Below are positions 45,983 through 55,200 of a DNA stretch of 64,000 nucleotides, piece after piece. The stretch comes from Rhizobium sp. CC-YZS058 (lineage in GTDB: Bacteria; Pseudomonadota; Alphaproteobacteria; Rhizobiales; Rhizobiaceae). The notes under the pieces are model-generated. The model saw only the letters and a list, made by a program, of their open reading frames with translations, was not told the DNA's origin and did no database searches. The DNA is taken from positions 1,452,001 to 1,516,000 of the forward strand of contig NZ_JAYESJ010000001.1 in NCBI RefSeq assembly GCF_034720595.1, given 5' to 3'. The number at the start of each line of letters is the position of its first letter. Position 1 is the stretch's first letter. Made by a program: the position numbers and the translations under genes.

Positions 45983-46369
45983 ATGTCACGCAAATTGCTG
46001 ATCCGTCTGGTCGAAGCCGAATATGCGATCATCCGGCTGAACGTCGGCACGCCGATCCCGGAATGGCTTCCGGGACCCGGCTTCTGGGCCGTGTCGAGCT
46101 CGCGCGAGGAAATGACGCTCGTTTGCCGTGCCGCCCGCGTCCCGACCAGCGTCATCTCCTCCAACGGCTGGCGCTGCCTGCGCATCGAGGAGCATTTCGC
46201 CTTCGACATTCCGGGCATTCTCTCCTCGGTGCTGCAGCCGCTGTCGGCGGCAGGCGTCGGGCTTTTTGCCAGTTCCACGTTCTCGACCGACTATGTTTTC
46301 ATTCTCGAATCGGATGTGGACAAGGCGCTCGCCGCGTTGAAGGCGCATGGGCACGAGGTAACGCTGTAA
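45983..46369 (+). CDS. ACT domain-containing protein
   Basis: A 128-residue protein made of two ACT-like halves: an N-terminal part (EAEYAIIRLNVGTPIPEWL) and a C-terminal part (GILSSVLQPLSAAGVGLFASST and DYVFILESDVDKALAAL). Proteins of this COG3603 type are small ligand-binding regulators of unknown ligand. ATG 45983 has GAGGAA upstream; longer frames to 45899 read through unconserved sequence. Confidence 0.85.
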   Translation: MSRKLLIRLVEAEYAIIRLNVGTPIPEWLPGPGFWAVSSSREEMTLVCRAARVPTSVISSNGWRCLRIEEHFAFDIPGILSSVLQPLSAAGVGLFASSTFSTDYVFILESDVDKALAALKAHGHEVTL

Positions 46370-46636
46370 GTCCGTGGGAGCGGACCAGCCGATCGCGGCA
46401 TCGGTGAAAGCGAAATGCGGGCATAACGAAAAGATGACTGGACGGGGCAGGGCCCCGCCTTATCTTCACCGCATGATCAGCCTGTGCTCCGCGTCGCATG
46501 CATTTTCGAACGCGGCCTGCCACGGCGACGTGGCGAAGGGGTGCCGCTGGGGCTTTCGCTTCATGGCGCGTTTTTCTAATCTCGTCCGCACTTCGCGATC
46601 GCGGCCGCTGCATCATCTTGCGAACATGAGGACCCC

Positions 46637-48271
46637 ATGGGATCGACTTTCCGCCTGAGCTTCACCCGGTCGCTCGTCGCCGGTCTTTCGGCCGTTCTCG
46701 CTGGCGGAACGGTCCTGCCGGCCGCAGCCCAGATGGCGCCGCCTGCCAATGTGGTTCCGCCCGCCCCGGCACCCGCTGCGCCGCCGGCAGCCCCGGAGGC
46801 TCTTCCCGCACCGCCTTCAGCCGCCGCGCCGCAGATCAAGGTGCCGCCGGCCATGATGCAGGGGCCGGCCTCGGTTGCCGATCTTGCCGCCGGCCTGCTC
46901 GACGCGGTCGTCAACATCTCCACCTCGCAGAACGTGAAATCCGACGACGAAGCGCCGATGCCGAAGGTGCCTGAGGGCTCGCCCTTCCAGGATTTTTTCG
47001 ATGAATTCTTCAAGGGGCAGGGCGGCAGCGGTCCGCAAAGCCGCAAGGTGGAATCGCTCGGCTCCGGCTTCGTCATCGATCCCGCCGGATACATCGTCAC
47101 CAACAACCACGTCATCGAGGGCGCCGACGACATCGAGGTCAATTTCGCCAACGGCTCGAAACTGAAGGCCAAGCTGATCGGCACGGACACCAAGACTGAC
47201 CTGGCGCTTCTAAAGGTGGAGCCGAAGAAGCCGCTGACGGCGGTGCCCTTCGGCGACAGCCGCGCCATGCGTATCGGCGACTGGGTGATGGCGATCGGCA
47301 ACCCGTTCGGCCTCGGCGGAACGGTCACCGTCGGCATCATTTCGGCCCGCGGCCGCAACATCAATGCCGGCCCCTACGACAATTTCATCCAGACCGACGC
47401 CGCCATCAACCGCGGCAATTCCGGCGGACCGCTCTTCAACATGAAGGGCGAGGTCATCGGCATCAACACCGCCATCATCTCGCCCTCCGGCGGTTCGATC
47501 GGCATCGGCTTTTCCGTGCCGACGGAGCTGGCGCAGAATGTCGTCGGCCAGCTGCGCGAATTCGGCGAAACCCGCCGCGGCTGGCTCGGCGTGCGCATCC
47601 AGCCGGTCACCGATGACATTGCCGAGAGCCTGAAGATGGACACGGCCCGTGGCGCCCTCGTCTCCGGCATCATCGAAGGCGGGCCGATCGCCAATGGCGA
47701 GATCAAGGCAGGCGACGTCATCGTGAAGTTCGACGGGCGGGATGTGGTGGAAATGCGCGACCTGCCGCGTGTGGTGGCGGAGAGCCCGGTCGGCAAGGCG
47801 GTCGATGTGGTGATCCTGCGCGACGGCAAGGAGCAGACGGTCAAGGTCACGCTCGGCCGGCTCGAGAACAATGACGAGGCTGCCTCCGACGAGCCCGCGG
47901 CCCCTGGAGCGGGGGAAGGCACGGAGGAAGGTACGGATCAGGCCGAGCCGCCGGCCGCCACCCTGCCGGCCGCCGATGTCGTGCTCGGCATGACGCTGGC
48001 CACGCTCGATGATGCCAGCCGCAAGACCTATGAGATCGCCGCCGATATCGAGGGCGTCGTGGTCACCGACGTGGCGGCCGGATCTCCGGCGGCCGAGCGA
48101 CGCATCGTCGCCGGCGATGTCATCGTCGAGATCGGCCAGGAAGCGATGAAGACGCCAGAGGATGTGTCGGCGCGCATCGAGGAGCTGAAGGGTGACGGGC
48201 GTCGCAACACGCTCGTCATGGTATCGAACAAGACCGGGGAACTGCGCTTCGTCAGCCTGCGCCTGGAATAG
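46637..48271 (+). CDS. degP: DegP/HtrA-type periplasmic serine protease (Do family)
   Basis: This periplasmic protease/chaperone handles misfolded envelope proteins. A signal sequence (about residues 8-31, ending PAAAQ) is followed by a Pro/Ala-rich stretch, then the trypsin-like domain with His in TNNHVIEGA, Asp in TKTDLALLK and Ser in RGNSGGPLF, and two PDZ domains (from about 310 and about 445). An acidic Glu/Pro-rich spacer separates the PDZ domains. The length is 544 residues. Downstream of hflKC, both manage membrane-protein quality. The stop overlaps the convergent GNAT gene by 20 bases. Confidence 0.94.
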   Translation: MGSTFRLSFTRSLVAGLSAVLAGGTVLPAAAQMAPPANVVPPAPAPAAPPAAPEALPAPPSAAAPQIKVPPAMMQGPASVADLAAGLLDAVVNISTSQNVKSDDEAPMPKVPEGSPFQDFFDEFFKGQGGSGPQSRKVESLGSGFVIDPAGYIVTNNHVIEGADDIEVNFANGSKLKAKLIGTDTKTDLALLKVEPKKPLTAVPFGDSRAMRIGDWVMAIGNPFGLGGTVTVGIISARGRNINAGPYDNFIQTDAAINRGNSGGPLFNMKGEVIGINTAIISPSGGSIGIGFSVPTELAQNVVGQLREFGETRRGWLGVRIQPVTDDIAESLKMDTARGALVSGIIEGGPIANGEIKAGDVIVKFDGRDVVEMRDLPRVVAESPVGKAVDVVILRDGKEQTVKVTLGRLENNDEAASDEPAAPGAGEGTEEGTDQAEPPAATLPAADVVLGMTLATLDDASRKTYEIAADIEGVVVTDVAAGSPAAERRIVAGDVIVEIGQEAMKTPEDVSARIEELKGDGRRNTLVMVSNKTGELRFVSLRLE

Positions 48272-48863
48272 ACGGGGTGCCAATCTGCAGGCCGCCCCGC
48301 GTGGCAGCCGGCCGCTGCTCGGCCCAGCGCCCTGCAGTGAGGCTGTGAAAGAGGTGACGCTTGAGATGCGCGTGGCTGTCCGGCACGCGCGGATGGTCGA
48401 AATCCCGGCTTTCGTCCCGTTGAAAGTCGAGACGCCGCATGACGGCCAGCGAGCGCTGATTGTCGGGGACGGCGAAAGAGACGATTTCGGGAAGGGCGAA
48501 CCGGGTAAAGCCGAGGCGCAGCAAGGCTTCTGCAGCTTCCGTGACAAAGCCCTTGCCCCAAGAGGGGCGCGCCAGCCGCCAGCCGATCTCGACCATCTCC
48601 GCCGGGAACAGCGGCGCGAGATGGGCATCGGCGAGACCGCACATGCCGATCGGCGCATCGCTTTCCTTCTCGGCCAGGGCGAACCAGCCTCGCCCCGTCT
48701 GCGCGATCGTTGCCGCGCAGCGATCCATCATGGCATCCGCCTCGTCCCTGGTGCGACGAGTAGCAAAGAAGGTAATCACCTCGGGATCGCTGTTGATCGT
48801 GTGAAAGAGCGCCCGGTCTGCCTCTCGCCAGTTTCGGAGCCGCAGCCGCTCGGTCTCGATCAT
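48252..48863 (-). CDS. GNAT family N-acetyltransferase (RimJ/RimL type)
   Basis: A 203-residue protein of the RimJ/RimL type: TERLRLRNWREADRALF at the start, IGWRLARPSWGKGFVTEAAEALLRLGF with the acetyl-CoA-binding loop, and FAVPDNQRSLAVMRRLDFQ. The C-terminal 25 residues are unconserved-looking and overlap the degP 3' end on the opposite strand. ATG 48863 overlaps the serB stop (ATGA), so it is coupled to serB. The substrate is unknown. Confidence 0.88.
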   Translation of the reverse strand: MIETERLRLRNWREADRALFHTINSDPEVITFFATRRTRDEADAMMDRCAATIAQTGRGWFALAEKESDAPIGMCGLADAHLAPLFPAEMVEIGWRLARPSWGKGFVTEAAEALLRLGFTRFALPEIVSFAVPDNQRSLAVMRRLDFQRDESRDFDHPRVPDSHAHLKRHLFHSLTAGRWAEQRPAATRGGLQIGTPSIPGAG

Positions 48864-49747
48864 CCGACAAAATCCGTCTTGCGATAGCCCTGCAGGTAGA
48901 GGAGCGCCGTCAGGTCGCCATGGTCGATCCTCAGCTTGGCCTGAGCTGCCACGGTGGGCTTTGCATGCAGCGCCACGCCCGAGCCCGCCCGCTGGATCAT
49001 GCCGAGATCATTGGCGCCATCGCCGACGGCCATCGCCTCGTCCGGCGTGATGCCGAGCCGCGATCCGATGTCTTCAAGCGCGTCGACCTTCGCCTGCTTG
49101 CCGAGGATCGGTCGGGCGACGTCGCCGGTCAGATGGCCGTCCGCCTCGATCAGCCGGTTGGCGCGGTGTTCATCGAAGCCGAGCCGGGCGGCGATCGGTC
49201 CGGTAAAGACCGTGAAGCCGCCGGAAACCAGCGCCGTATAGCCGCCCTTCGCCTTCATCGTGGCGATCAGTTGCTGGCCGCCGGGCGTCAGTGTGATGCG
49301 ACGGGCGATCACCTCGTCGACGACGGCGGCAGGCAGGCCCTTGAGAAGCGCGACGCGCTCGATCAGCGCGGGCTCGAAGGCGATCTCGCCATTCATGGCG
49401 CGGGCGGTGATCCCGGCCACCTGTTCCTTGAGGCCGACTTCGGCCGCCAGCTCGTCGATACATTCCTGGCCGATCATGGTGGAATCCATGTCGGCGATCA
49501 GCAGGCGCTTGCGCCGGGTTTCCGCCACCTGCACCGCCACATCGACCGGCTGCCCCGCGATCGCGTCGCGCAGCGCCGCCTCGGCCTCGGCGGCATCCAC
49601 GCCGTCGCGCAGCGCGATGTCGCAGGCAATGCCATCGGCAAGCCAGTAGAGACCGGCGGCCTCTACCGCCGCTGCAGCGCGCTCGCCAAGGGCGGGGCTC
49701 AGCACCGGATTTGACGGAGCGGCGACAAGCGTGGCAACGAGAGCCAT
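48860..49747 (-). CDS. serB: Phosphoserine phosphatase SerB
   Basis: SerB makes serine from phosphoserine. The HAD-type catalytic motif is LIADMDSTMIGQECIDELA, with motif II SGGFTVFTGPIA, the Lys region and motif III AVGDGANDLGMIQRAG. An N-terminal ACT-like region of about 80 residues precedes it. The length is 295 residues. The start codon at 49747 lies on the CCATGG palindrome that also holds the miaA start on the other strand. It continues into the GNAT gene. Confidence 0.94.
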   Translation of the reverse strand: MALVATLVAAPSNPVLSPALGERAAAAVEAAGLYWLADGIACDIALRDGVDAAEAEAALRDAIAGQPVDVAVQVAETRRKRLLIADMDSTMIGQECIDELAAEVGLKEQVAGITARAMNGEIAFEPALIERVALLKGLPAAVVDEVIARRITLTPGGQQLIATMKAKGGYTALVSGGFTVFTGPIAARLGFDEHRANRLIEADGHLTGDVARPILGKQAKVDALEDIGSRLGITPDEAMAVGDGANDLGMIQRAGSGVALHAKPTVAAQAKLRIDHGDLTALLYLQGYRKTDFVG

Positions 49748-50654
49748 GGCAATTACCCTTGAAACTGGACAGGACGCGATCCTGATAACCGGGCCGACCG
49801 CCAGCGGCAAGTCGGCGCTCTCGCTCGATCTCGCCGCGCGCTATGGCGGCGTGGTGATCAACGCCGACAGCATGCAGGTCTACGACACGCTGCGCATTCT
49901 GACCGCGCGCCCCTCGGACAGGGAGATGGCCGGGATCGAGCACCGGCTCTACGGCCATGTGCCGGCCAGCGAGACCTATTCCACCGGTGCCTGGACCCGC
50001 GATCTTGCGCCGGTTCTCGACGAGATCCGCGAACGGAACCGGCTGCCGATCATCATCGGCGGCACGGGGCTCTACTTCAAGGCCTTGACGGGCGGCCTGT
50101 CCGCCATGCCCCCCGTGCCGGCCGCATTGCGCGAGGCGCTGCGGGCGGAACTCGCGGCGCAGGGCGCCGCCGCTCTTCACGATGCGCTTTCGCGCGACGA
50201 TGCAGAGGCGGCGGCGCGGATCAGGCCGGGGGACGGGCAGCGGATCCTGCGCGCGCTGGAGGTGAAGCGCGCCAGCGGGCGCTCCATCCTGGCCTTTCAG
50301 GCCGAAAGCGGTCCGGTGCTGGTCGATCCGGATCGGGCGCTGAAGCTGGTGGTCGAGCCGGAGCGGGCGCTGCTCCGCCAGCGGATCGATCGGCGCTTTT
50401 CGACCATGCTGGAGGAGGGGGCGGTCGAGGAGGTGAAGCGCGTGCTGGCGCTCGAGCTTTCTCCGGACCTGCCCGTCATGAAAGCGATCGGCGTGCCGCA
50501 GATCGCTGCCATGCTGGCCGGGACAATGACGCGCGAGCAGGTGGTAAAAACGGCATCGGCCGCCACGCGCCAGTATGCCAAGCGGCAGATGACCTGGTTC
50601 CGCAACCAGCTTGGCCCGGACTGGATCCGCGTCGATCCCGCTACTTGCGGATGA
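49746..50654 (+). CDS. miaA: tRNA dimethylallyltransferase MiaA
   Basis: MiaA puts an isopentenyl group on A37 of tRNAs reading UNN codons. The 302-residue protein has the P-loop GPTASGKSALSLDLA, NADSMQVYDTL, the HRLYGHVP segment and IIIGGTGLYFKAL, with QYAKRQMTWFRNQL near the end. ATG 49746 is preferred (ACGAGA upstream); GTG 49731 would add five residues inside serB. The 3' end overlaps the convergent HerA-like gene by 14 bases. Confidence 0.95.
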   Translation: MAITLETGQDAILITGPTASGKSALSLDLAARYGGVVINADSMQVYDTLRILTARPSDREMAGIEHRLYGHVPASETYSTGAWTRDLAPVLDEIRERNRLPIIIGGTGLYFKALTGGLSAMPPVPAALREALRAELAAQGAAALHDALSRDDAEAAARIRPGDGQRILRALEVKRASGRSILAFQAESGPVLVDPDRALKLVVEPERALLRQRIDRRFSTMLEEGAVEEVKRVLALELSPDLPVMKAIGVPQIAAMLAGTMTREQVVKTASAATRQYAKRQMTWFRNQLGPDWIRVDPATCG

Positions 50655-52671
50655 TGCTGCCGAGCGGCTTTTTCAACAGGCTCTCGCGCAGCGAGGACGG
50701 GCGGTGGGGCGGAGGGTCCGTCTCGTCCGGCGGCGGCGTGCGGTGCAACGGGCGATCCTCCATCCGCCGCGGCGTCGCGTCTTCGCTCAGCAGCTGGTTG
50801 CGGATCTGATTGAACCGGCCGAGCTGCGGATGCGCCGGCGGATCTCCCTGTGGCAGAAGGTCATGGCGGAAGACCTCTGGCCTCGGCGACGGCGCCGAGG
50901 CCGGCGGCGGGACGATGGCGCGCTCCGGCGCGTGCTGCGGATGGGCGACTGCCGGGGCGATGGCCGGCTCCTGCGGCTGAAAGGCCGCCGTCTCCGGCGC
51001 GGAGATCGAGCGCATGCGGGCGACGATTGTCCGCAAATCGACGGTGGCCGGCGTGTCGTCGGACAGCTTCATCGAGAAGCCGCTGGCCTTGGGCAGTTCG
51101 CTGTCCTTGACCCGCTTGAACCGCATGCGCATCGGCACGGCGACCGCTTCGCCGAACGCGATCGCCTCGCCGTTGCCGATCGAGGAGATGAAGCTGGTCG
51201 TCGAGATCGACGAATTGGGAATGGCCGAGCGGATGATCTCCTGGTCGAGCTCGTTCGACAGGCGCATGGCGAAGACGGTGGAGCATTGCGACAGGATGGT
51301 CGGATCGAGCTCGCCCGGGCGCTGGGTGATGATGCCGAGCGAAACGCCGTATTTGCGGCCTTCCTTGGCAATGCGGGCGATGGCCTGGCGGGTCGGCACG
51401 AAGCCCAGCGCCGGATCGGCGGGCACATAGCGGTGCGCCTCTTCGCAGACGACGAGCATATGCACGCCGCCATTGCTCCACAGGCCGATTTCGAAGGCCA
51501 TGCGGCAGAGAACGGAGGCGACGGAATTCACCACCTCGGAGGGGATGCCGCCGAGCTGGAAGGTGGTCAGCGGCCGGCCATCGCCAGGCACCCGGAAGAT
51601 CCGGCCGATCGTGTCGAGGATCGTGTCGGTGATCGTGTTGGAGGAGAACATGAAGCCGTAGCGCGGATCGTTGATCGCCGCGGTGATGCGCACTTTCAGC
51701 GAACGCAGGCTCGGCTTCTCGGTCCGTCCCTCAAGCCGTCCGATCCGCTCGTCGATCAGCGCCAGCACATCGGCGATGCGGTAGGGAACGGGCGTATCGG
51801 CCGTGATCGAGCTCTTTTCCGTCGGTCGTCTCATCAGCGCAGTGTCGCCACCCCCCTTGAAGGCGCGTTTGGCCTCGGGGATGACGTCGCGCAGGATGTC
51901 GAGCTCCTCGGGCACCGGCGGGCGGCCGCGGAACACCACTTCGGCGAACTCCTCCAGCCGCATCAGCCAGAAGGGCAGGTCGAGCGTGTCGGTGTCGATG
52001 ACCACGGCTTCCGTCGGGAAGGCGGCGGCGAACTCGTTGTGCGGATCGAGGATCAGAACCCGCAGCTTCGGATCGGCGGCGAGCGCCTTGCGCAGCAACA
52101 GCGCCACGGCGGTCGACTTGCCGACGCCGGTGGTGCCGACAATGGCGAAATGCTTGGACAACATGGAGGGCACATGGATCGAGGCGTCGATCGTCTCGTC
52201 CTGGGTGAGCGTCCCGATGACGCAGCTGTCGAGACGGCCGCTGTCATAGACGCGCGCGAGGTCGGCCGAGCGGATGCGGTGGGCGATGGCGCCGAGATAG
52301 GGAAAGCGGCTGATGCCGGCCGAGAAGCGCTCCTCGCCTTCCGGGCTGACATAGACTTCGCCCAAAAGCTCGACATCGATATGGATGATGTTGTCCGCAT
52401 GCTCGGCCCAGGCCTGATCGTCCGTGCGCATGGAATTGACCAGCGCCACGACGCGGTTGGAGCCGACGCTGATCGAGACCAGGCGACCGACCGACCAGAG
52501 TTCCGACATGGTCGTCTCGCCGTTCTCGGCGGTGGCGGCGATGGTGGCGCGGGACCCGCTGCACGCGATCACGCGACCCAGGAATCGGTTCCCGCGTGCA
52601 ATCGCGTCACGACGGTCCTGCTCGCCCGCCTGGCTCGATGTCTGGAGATCAGTATTGCGCAAGGGGCTCAC
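50641..52671 (-). CDS. HerA-type ATPase (DUF87 family)
   Basis: A 676-residue ATPase of the HerA/FtsK superfamily. An N-terminal HAS-barrel-like part (FLGRVIACSGSRATIAA, VGRLVSISVGSNRVVALV) leads to Walker A GTTGVGKSTAVALLLRKAL, Walker B VHMLVVCEEAHRYVP, and the arginine/sensor region ITQRPGELDPTILSQCSTVFAMRL. The last 110 residues are Pro-rich and low in complexity. Bacterial HerA proteins are DNA-translocating hexamers often paired with a NurA nuclease; no nuclease gene is adjacent. GTG 52671 is the first start; ATG 52509 would remove the barrel. Confidence 0.88.
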   Translation of the reverse strand: MSPLRNTDLQTSSQAGEQDRRDAIARGNRFLGRVIACSGSRATIAATAENGETTMSELWSVGRLVSISVGSNRVVALVNSMRTDDQAWAEHADNIIHIDVELLGEVYVSPEGEERFSAGISRFPYLGAIAHRIRSADLARVYDSGRLDSCVIGTLTQDETIDASIHVPSMLSKHFAIVGTTGVGKSTAVALLLRKALAADPKLRVLILDPHNEFAAAFPTEAVVIDTDTLDLPFWLMRLEEFAEVVFRGRPPVPEELDILRDVIPEAKRAFKGGGDTALMRRPTEKSSITADTPVPYRIADVLALIDERIGRLEGRTEKPSLRSLKVRITAAINDPRYGFMFSSNTITDTILDTIGRIFRVPGDGRPLTTFQLGGIPSEVVNSVASVLCRMAFEIGLWSNGGVHMLVVCEEAHRYVPADPALGFVPTRQAIARIAKEGRKYGVSLGIITQRPGELDPTILSQCSTVFAMRLSNELDQEIIRSAIPNSSISTTSFISSIGNGEAIAFGEAVAVPMRMRFKRVKDSELPKASGFSMKLSDDTPATVDLRTIVARMRSISAPETAAFQPQEPAIAPAVAHPQHAPERAIVPPPASAPSPRPEVFRHDLLPQGDPPAHPQLGRFNQIRNQLLSEDATPRRMEDRPLHRTPPPDETDPPPHRPSSLRESLLKKPLGSIIRK

Positions 52672-52774
52672 CTGTTGTCAGGCTTGATGATAGGGCAGGC
52701 GTTTTAACAAGGCGTTTCCGCGGTTTACGAAGTTCAGGCCGATTTGCACCTTTGTTGGCTCACGTCAAAAGACG

Positions 52775-52803
52775 TTGACGGCGCCTTTCAATCCGGTTAA
52801 CAC
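52775..52803 (+). promoter_or_regulatory. Promoter of the ilvBN attenuator transcript
   Basis: TTGACG (52775-52780) and TAACAC (52798-52803) with an exact 17-base spacer form a good housekeeping promoter. Transcription would begin near 52810-52812, at or beside the leader-peptide ATG at 52812. Confidence 0.65.
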
Positions 52804-52811
52804 TGCGCCCC

Positions 52812-52868
52812 ATGACGAAGATTGTTGCAATTCTTGTGGTGGGACGGCGCATGGGCAGGATGGCGTAA
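52812..52868 (+). CDS. ilvL: ilv leader peptide (attenuator)
   Basis: An 18-codon frame encodes MTKIVAILVVGRRMGRMA. Residues 4-10 are IVAILVV: six of the seven are Ile, Val or Leu, the end products of the pathway served by the downstream ilvB. It is followed by a large hairpin and a terminator. There is no ribosome binding site and hardly room for a 5' leader after the promoter, so it is probably a leaderless message, as known for the trpL leader of Sinorhizobium. Confidence 0.8.
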   Translation: MTKIVAILVVGRRMGRMA

Positions 52869-52894
52869 CCATCCGGCGTTAGCCACCCATGCGC
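52847..52894 (+). promoter_or_regulatory. Attenuator hairpin overlapping ilvL
   Basis: The perfect nine-base arms GCGCATGGG (52847-52855) and CCCATGCGC (52886-52894) enclose further pairing (TGGCGTAAC with GTTAGCCA, one bulge). The left arm starts just after the Ile/Val/Leu codons and covers the leader stop, so ribosome position would decide whether it forms. An antiterminator pairing with the terminator arm was not obvious by eye. Confidence 0.7.
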
Positions 52895-52899
52895 AGACC

Positions 52900-52924
52900 A
52901 AGGCTCCTGACGGGGCCTTTTTTT
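52900..52924 (+). terminator. Attenuation terminator before ilvB
   Basis: AAGGCTCC / GGGGCCTT (one G-U pair) with loop TGAC is followed by seven T. It lies between the leader peptide and ilvB, 50 bases before the ilvB start, with no gene to end except the leader, so it is an attenuator. Confidence 0.85.
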
Positions 52925-52974
52925 ATGCCTTCAAACCATGACGATCACTAGGGCCGAATGCCTCCAGGGCAGTG

Positions 52975-54822
52975 ATGACAGGCCAAACAGGGCGGATGAG
53001 CAGGATGGATATGCAGACGACGGCAGCGGCGGGCGAGGAGACGAAGACCGCGCAGGGCATGCGGATGACGGGAGCCGAGATCGTTCTCCAGGCGCTGAAG
53101 GACAACGGCGTCACCGATATTTTCGGCTATCCCGGCGGCGCGGTCCTGCCGATCTATGACGAGATCCACCAGCAGGAGGAGATCAACCACATCCTGGTTC
53201 GCCACGAGCAGGGCGCCGGCCACATGGCCGAGGGCTATGCCCGCTCCACCGGCAAGGTCGGCGTCATGCTCGTCACCTCCGGCCCCGGCGCCACCAACGC
53301 CGTCACGCCGCTGCAGGATGCGTTGATGGATTCGATCCCGCTCGTCTGCCTGTCGGGCCAGGTTCCGAGCACGCTGATCGGCTCCGATGCCTTCCAGGAA
53401 TGCGACACGGTGGGCATCACCCGGCCGTGCACCAAGCACAATTGGCTCGTCAAGGACGTCAACGAGCTCGCCGCCACGATTCACGAGGCCTTCCGCATCG
53501 CCCAGTCCGGCCGTCCCGGCCCGGTTCTGGTTGATATTCCGAAGGATGTCCAGTTCGCGACCGGCACCTACACGCCGCCGTCCGCGGTTCGCGTCCAGAC
53601 CAGCTACCAGCCGAAGGTCCAGGGCGATATCAAACGGATCGAGGAAGCGGTTGCGCTGATGCGGTCGGCCCGTCGCCCGGTCTTCTATACGGGCGGCGGC
53701 GTCGTCAACTCAGGCCCGGAGGCCTCGCGTCTCCTGCGCGAGCTGGTTGCGCTCACCGGTTTTCCCATCACCTCGACCCTGATGGGCCTCGGTTCCTATC
53801 CGGCCTCCGGCCCCGCCTGGCTCGGCATGCTCGGCATGCACGGCACTTACGAGGCCAATATGGCGATGCATGATTGCGACGTCATGATCTGCGTCGGCGC
53901 GCGCTTCGACGACCGCATCACCGGCCGTCTGAATGCCTTCTCGCCCAATTCGAAGAAGATCCACATCGACATCGATCCCTCGTCGATCAACAAGAACGTC
54001 CGCGTCGACATTCCGATTCTGGGCGATGTCGGGCGGGTTCTGGAGGATATGGTGCGGCTCTGGCACGCTGCGGACGACAAGCCGGATACGGCGAAACTCG
54101 CGCCCTGGTGGGAGGAAATCGCCGGTTGGCGTGCTCGCAAGTCGCTTAGCTATACGCCGAGCAAGGACGTCATCATGCCGCAATATGCGCTGCAGCGTCT
54201 CTATGAACTGACGAAGGATCGCGACACCTACATCACCACGGAAGTCGGTCAGCACCAGATGTGGGCGGCGCAGTTCTATGGCTTCGAGGCGCCCAATCGC
54301 TGGATGACCTCGGGCGGCCTCGGCACCATGGGCTATGGTTTCCCGGCGGCGATCGGCGTGCAGGTCGCCCATCCCGACAGCCTCGTTATCGACATCGCCG
54401 GCGACGCCTCGATCCAGATGTGCATTCAGGAAATGTCCTGCGCCGTTCAGTACAATCTGCCGGTCAAGATCTTCATCCTGAACAATCAATACATGGGCAT
54501 GGTGCGCCAGTGGCAGCAGCTGCTGCATGGCAACCGCCTGTCGAACTCCTACACCGAGGCGATGCCCGACTTCGTCAAGCTGGCCGAGGCCTATGGGGGC
54601 GTCGGCATCCGCTGCGAGAAGCCGGAGGAACTCGACCAGGCGATCCAGCGGATGATCGACAGTCCGGCTCCGGTCATCTTCGACTGCCGCGTGGCCAATC
54701 TCGCGAACTGCTTCCCGATGATCCCCTCCGGCAAGGCGCACAATGAAATGCTCCTGCCGGACGAGGCGACCGACGAAGCCGTCGCCACCGCCATCGACGC
54801 CAAGGGCCGCCAGCTCGTTTGA
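52975..54822 (+). CDS. ilvB: Acetolactate synthase large (catalytic) subunit
   Basis: IlvB is the thiamine diphosphate enzyme that makes acetolactate or acetohydroxybutyrate, the first common step to valine, leucine and isoleucine. The motifs are DIFGYPGGAVLPIYDEI, the catalytic Glu in RHEQGAGHMAEGYARSTG, PGPVLVDIPKDVQ, and the ThDP/Mg site IAGDASIQMCIQEMSCAVQY with NNQYMGMVRQWQQ. The length is about 615 residues. GTG 52972 and ATG 52996 are alternative starts. The gene is controlled by the attenuator upstream. ilvN follows, but only after an intervening toxin-antitoxin pair. Confidence 0.96.
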   Translation: MTGQTGRMSRMDMQTTAAAGEETKTAQGMRMTGAEIVLQALKDNGVTDIFGYPGGAVLPIYDEIHQQEEINHILVRHEQGAGHMAEGYARSTGKVGVMLVTSGPGATNAVTPLQDALMDSIPLVCLSGQVPSTLIGSDAFQECDTVGITRPCTKHNWLVKDVNELAATIHEAFRIAQSGRPGPVLVDIPKDVQFATGTYTPPSAVRVQTSYQPKVQGDIKRIEEAVALMRSARRPVFYTGGGVVNSGPEASRLLRELVALTGFPITSTLMGLGSYPASGPAWLGMLGMHGTYEANMAMHDCDVMICVGARFDDRITGRLNAFSPNSKKIHIDIDPSSINKNVRVDIPILGDVGRVLEDMVRLWHAADDKPDTAKLAPWWEEIAGWRARKSLSYTPSKDVIMPQYALQRLYELTKDRDTYITTEVGQHQMWAAQFYGFEAPNRWMTSGGLGTMGYGFPAAIGVQVAHPDSLVIDIAGDASIQMCIQEMSCAVQYNLPVKIFILNNQYMGMVRQWQQLLHGNRLSNSYTEAMPDFVKLAEAYGGVGIRCEKPEELDQAIQRMIDSPAPVIFDCRVANLANCFPMIPSGKAHNEMLLPDEATDEAVATAIDAKGRQLV

Positions 54823-54879
54823 TCGGGTAGACGGGGCGGGGTAGAGTAGGCCCGCCCTTTTGCCGCTGGAGGTGACGTC

Positions 54880-55200
54880 ATGGCGAGAACGTGGTTGAAG
54901 CACGGTGCGGTCGTTATTCCCGCCGCGCTCCGTGAAGCCTACGGTTTGAAGGAGGGAGCCGAGCTGGAGGTGACCGACAGCGGAGGTGAGATCAGTTTGA
55001 AACCGGTCTTGGACAGCCGGAGGGATGCGCCCTCGCGCAGAAGCCTCACCTCTGAAGAGGTCCTTTCGATTGTTCGGAGCTTTCCGAAATACGAGGGGCC
55101 GTTGGTCACCGACGAGATGATGCACGAGGCCATCAGCCGTGCGGCGATCGAGGACTGGGCGCGGTTGGAGCGGCAGGGACATGGCCAGGCAGACGATTGA
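54880..55200 (+). CDS. AbrB/MazE-fold antitoxin (VapB type)
   Basis: A 106-residue protein whose first 45 residues form a swapped-hairpin AbrB domain (GAVVIPAALREAYGLKEGAELEVTDSGGEI, abridged). The C-terminal half (SLTSEEVLSIVRSFPKYEGP onward) is likely the toxin-wrapping part. The next gene overlaps its 3' end by 20 bases and encodes a PIN toxin, the usual VapBC layout. Antitoxins of this kind bind the operon promoter; no separate promoter was recognised. Confidence 0.88.
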   Translation: MARTWLKHGAVVIPAALREAYGLKEGAELEVTDSGGEISLKPVLDSRRDAPSRRSLTSEEVLSIVRSFPKYEGPLVTDEMMHEAISRAAIEDWARLERQGHGQADD

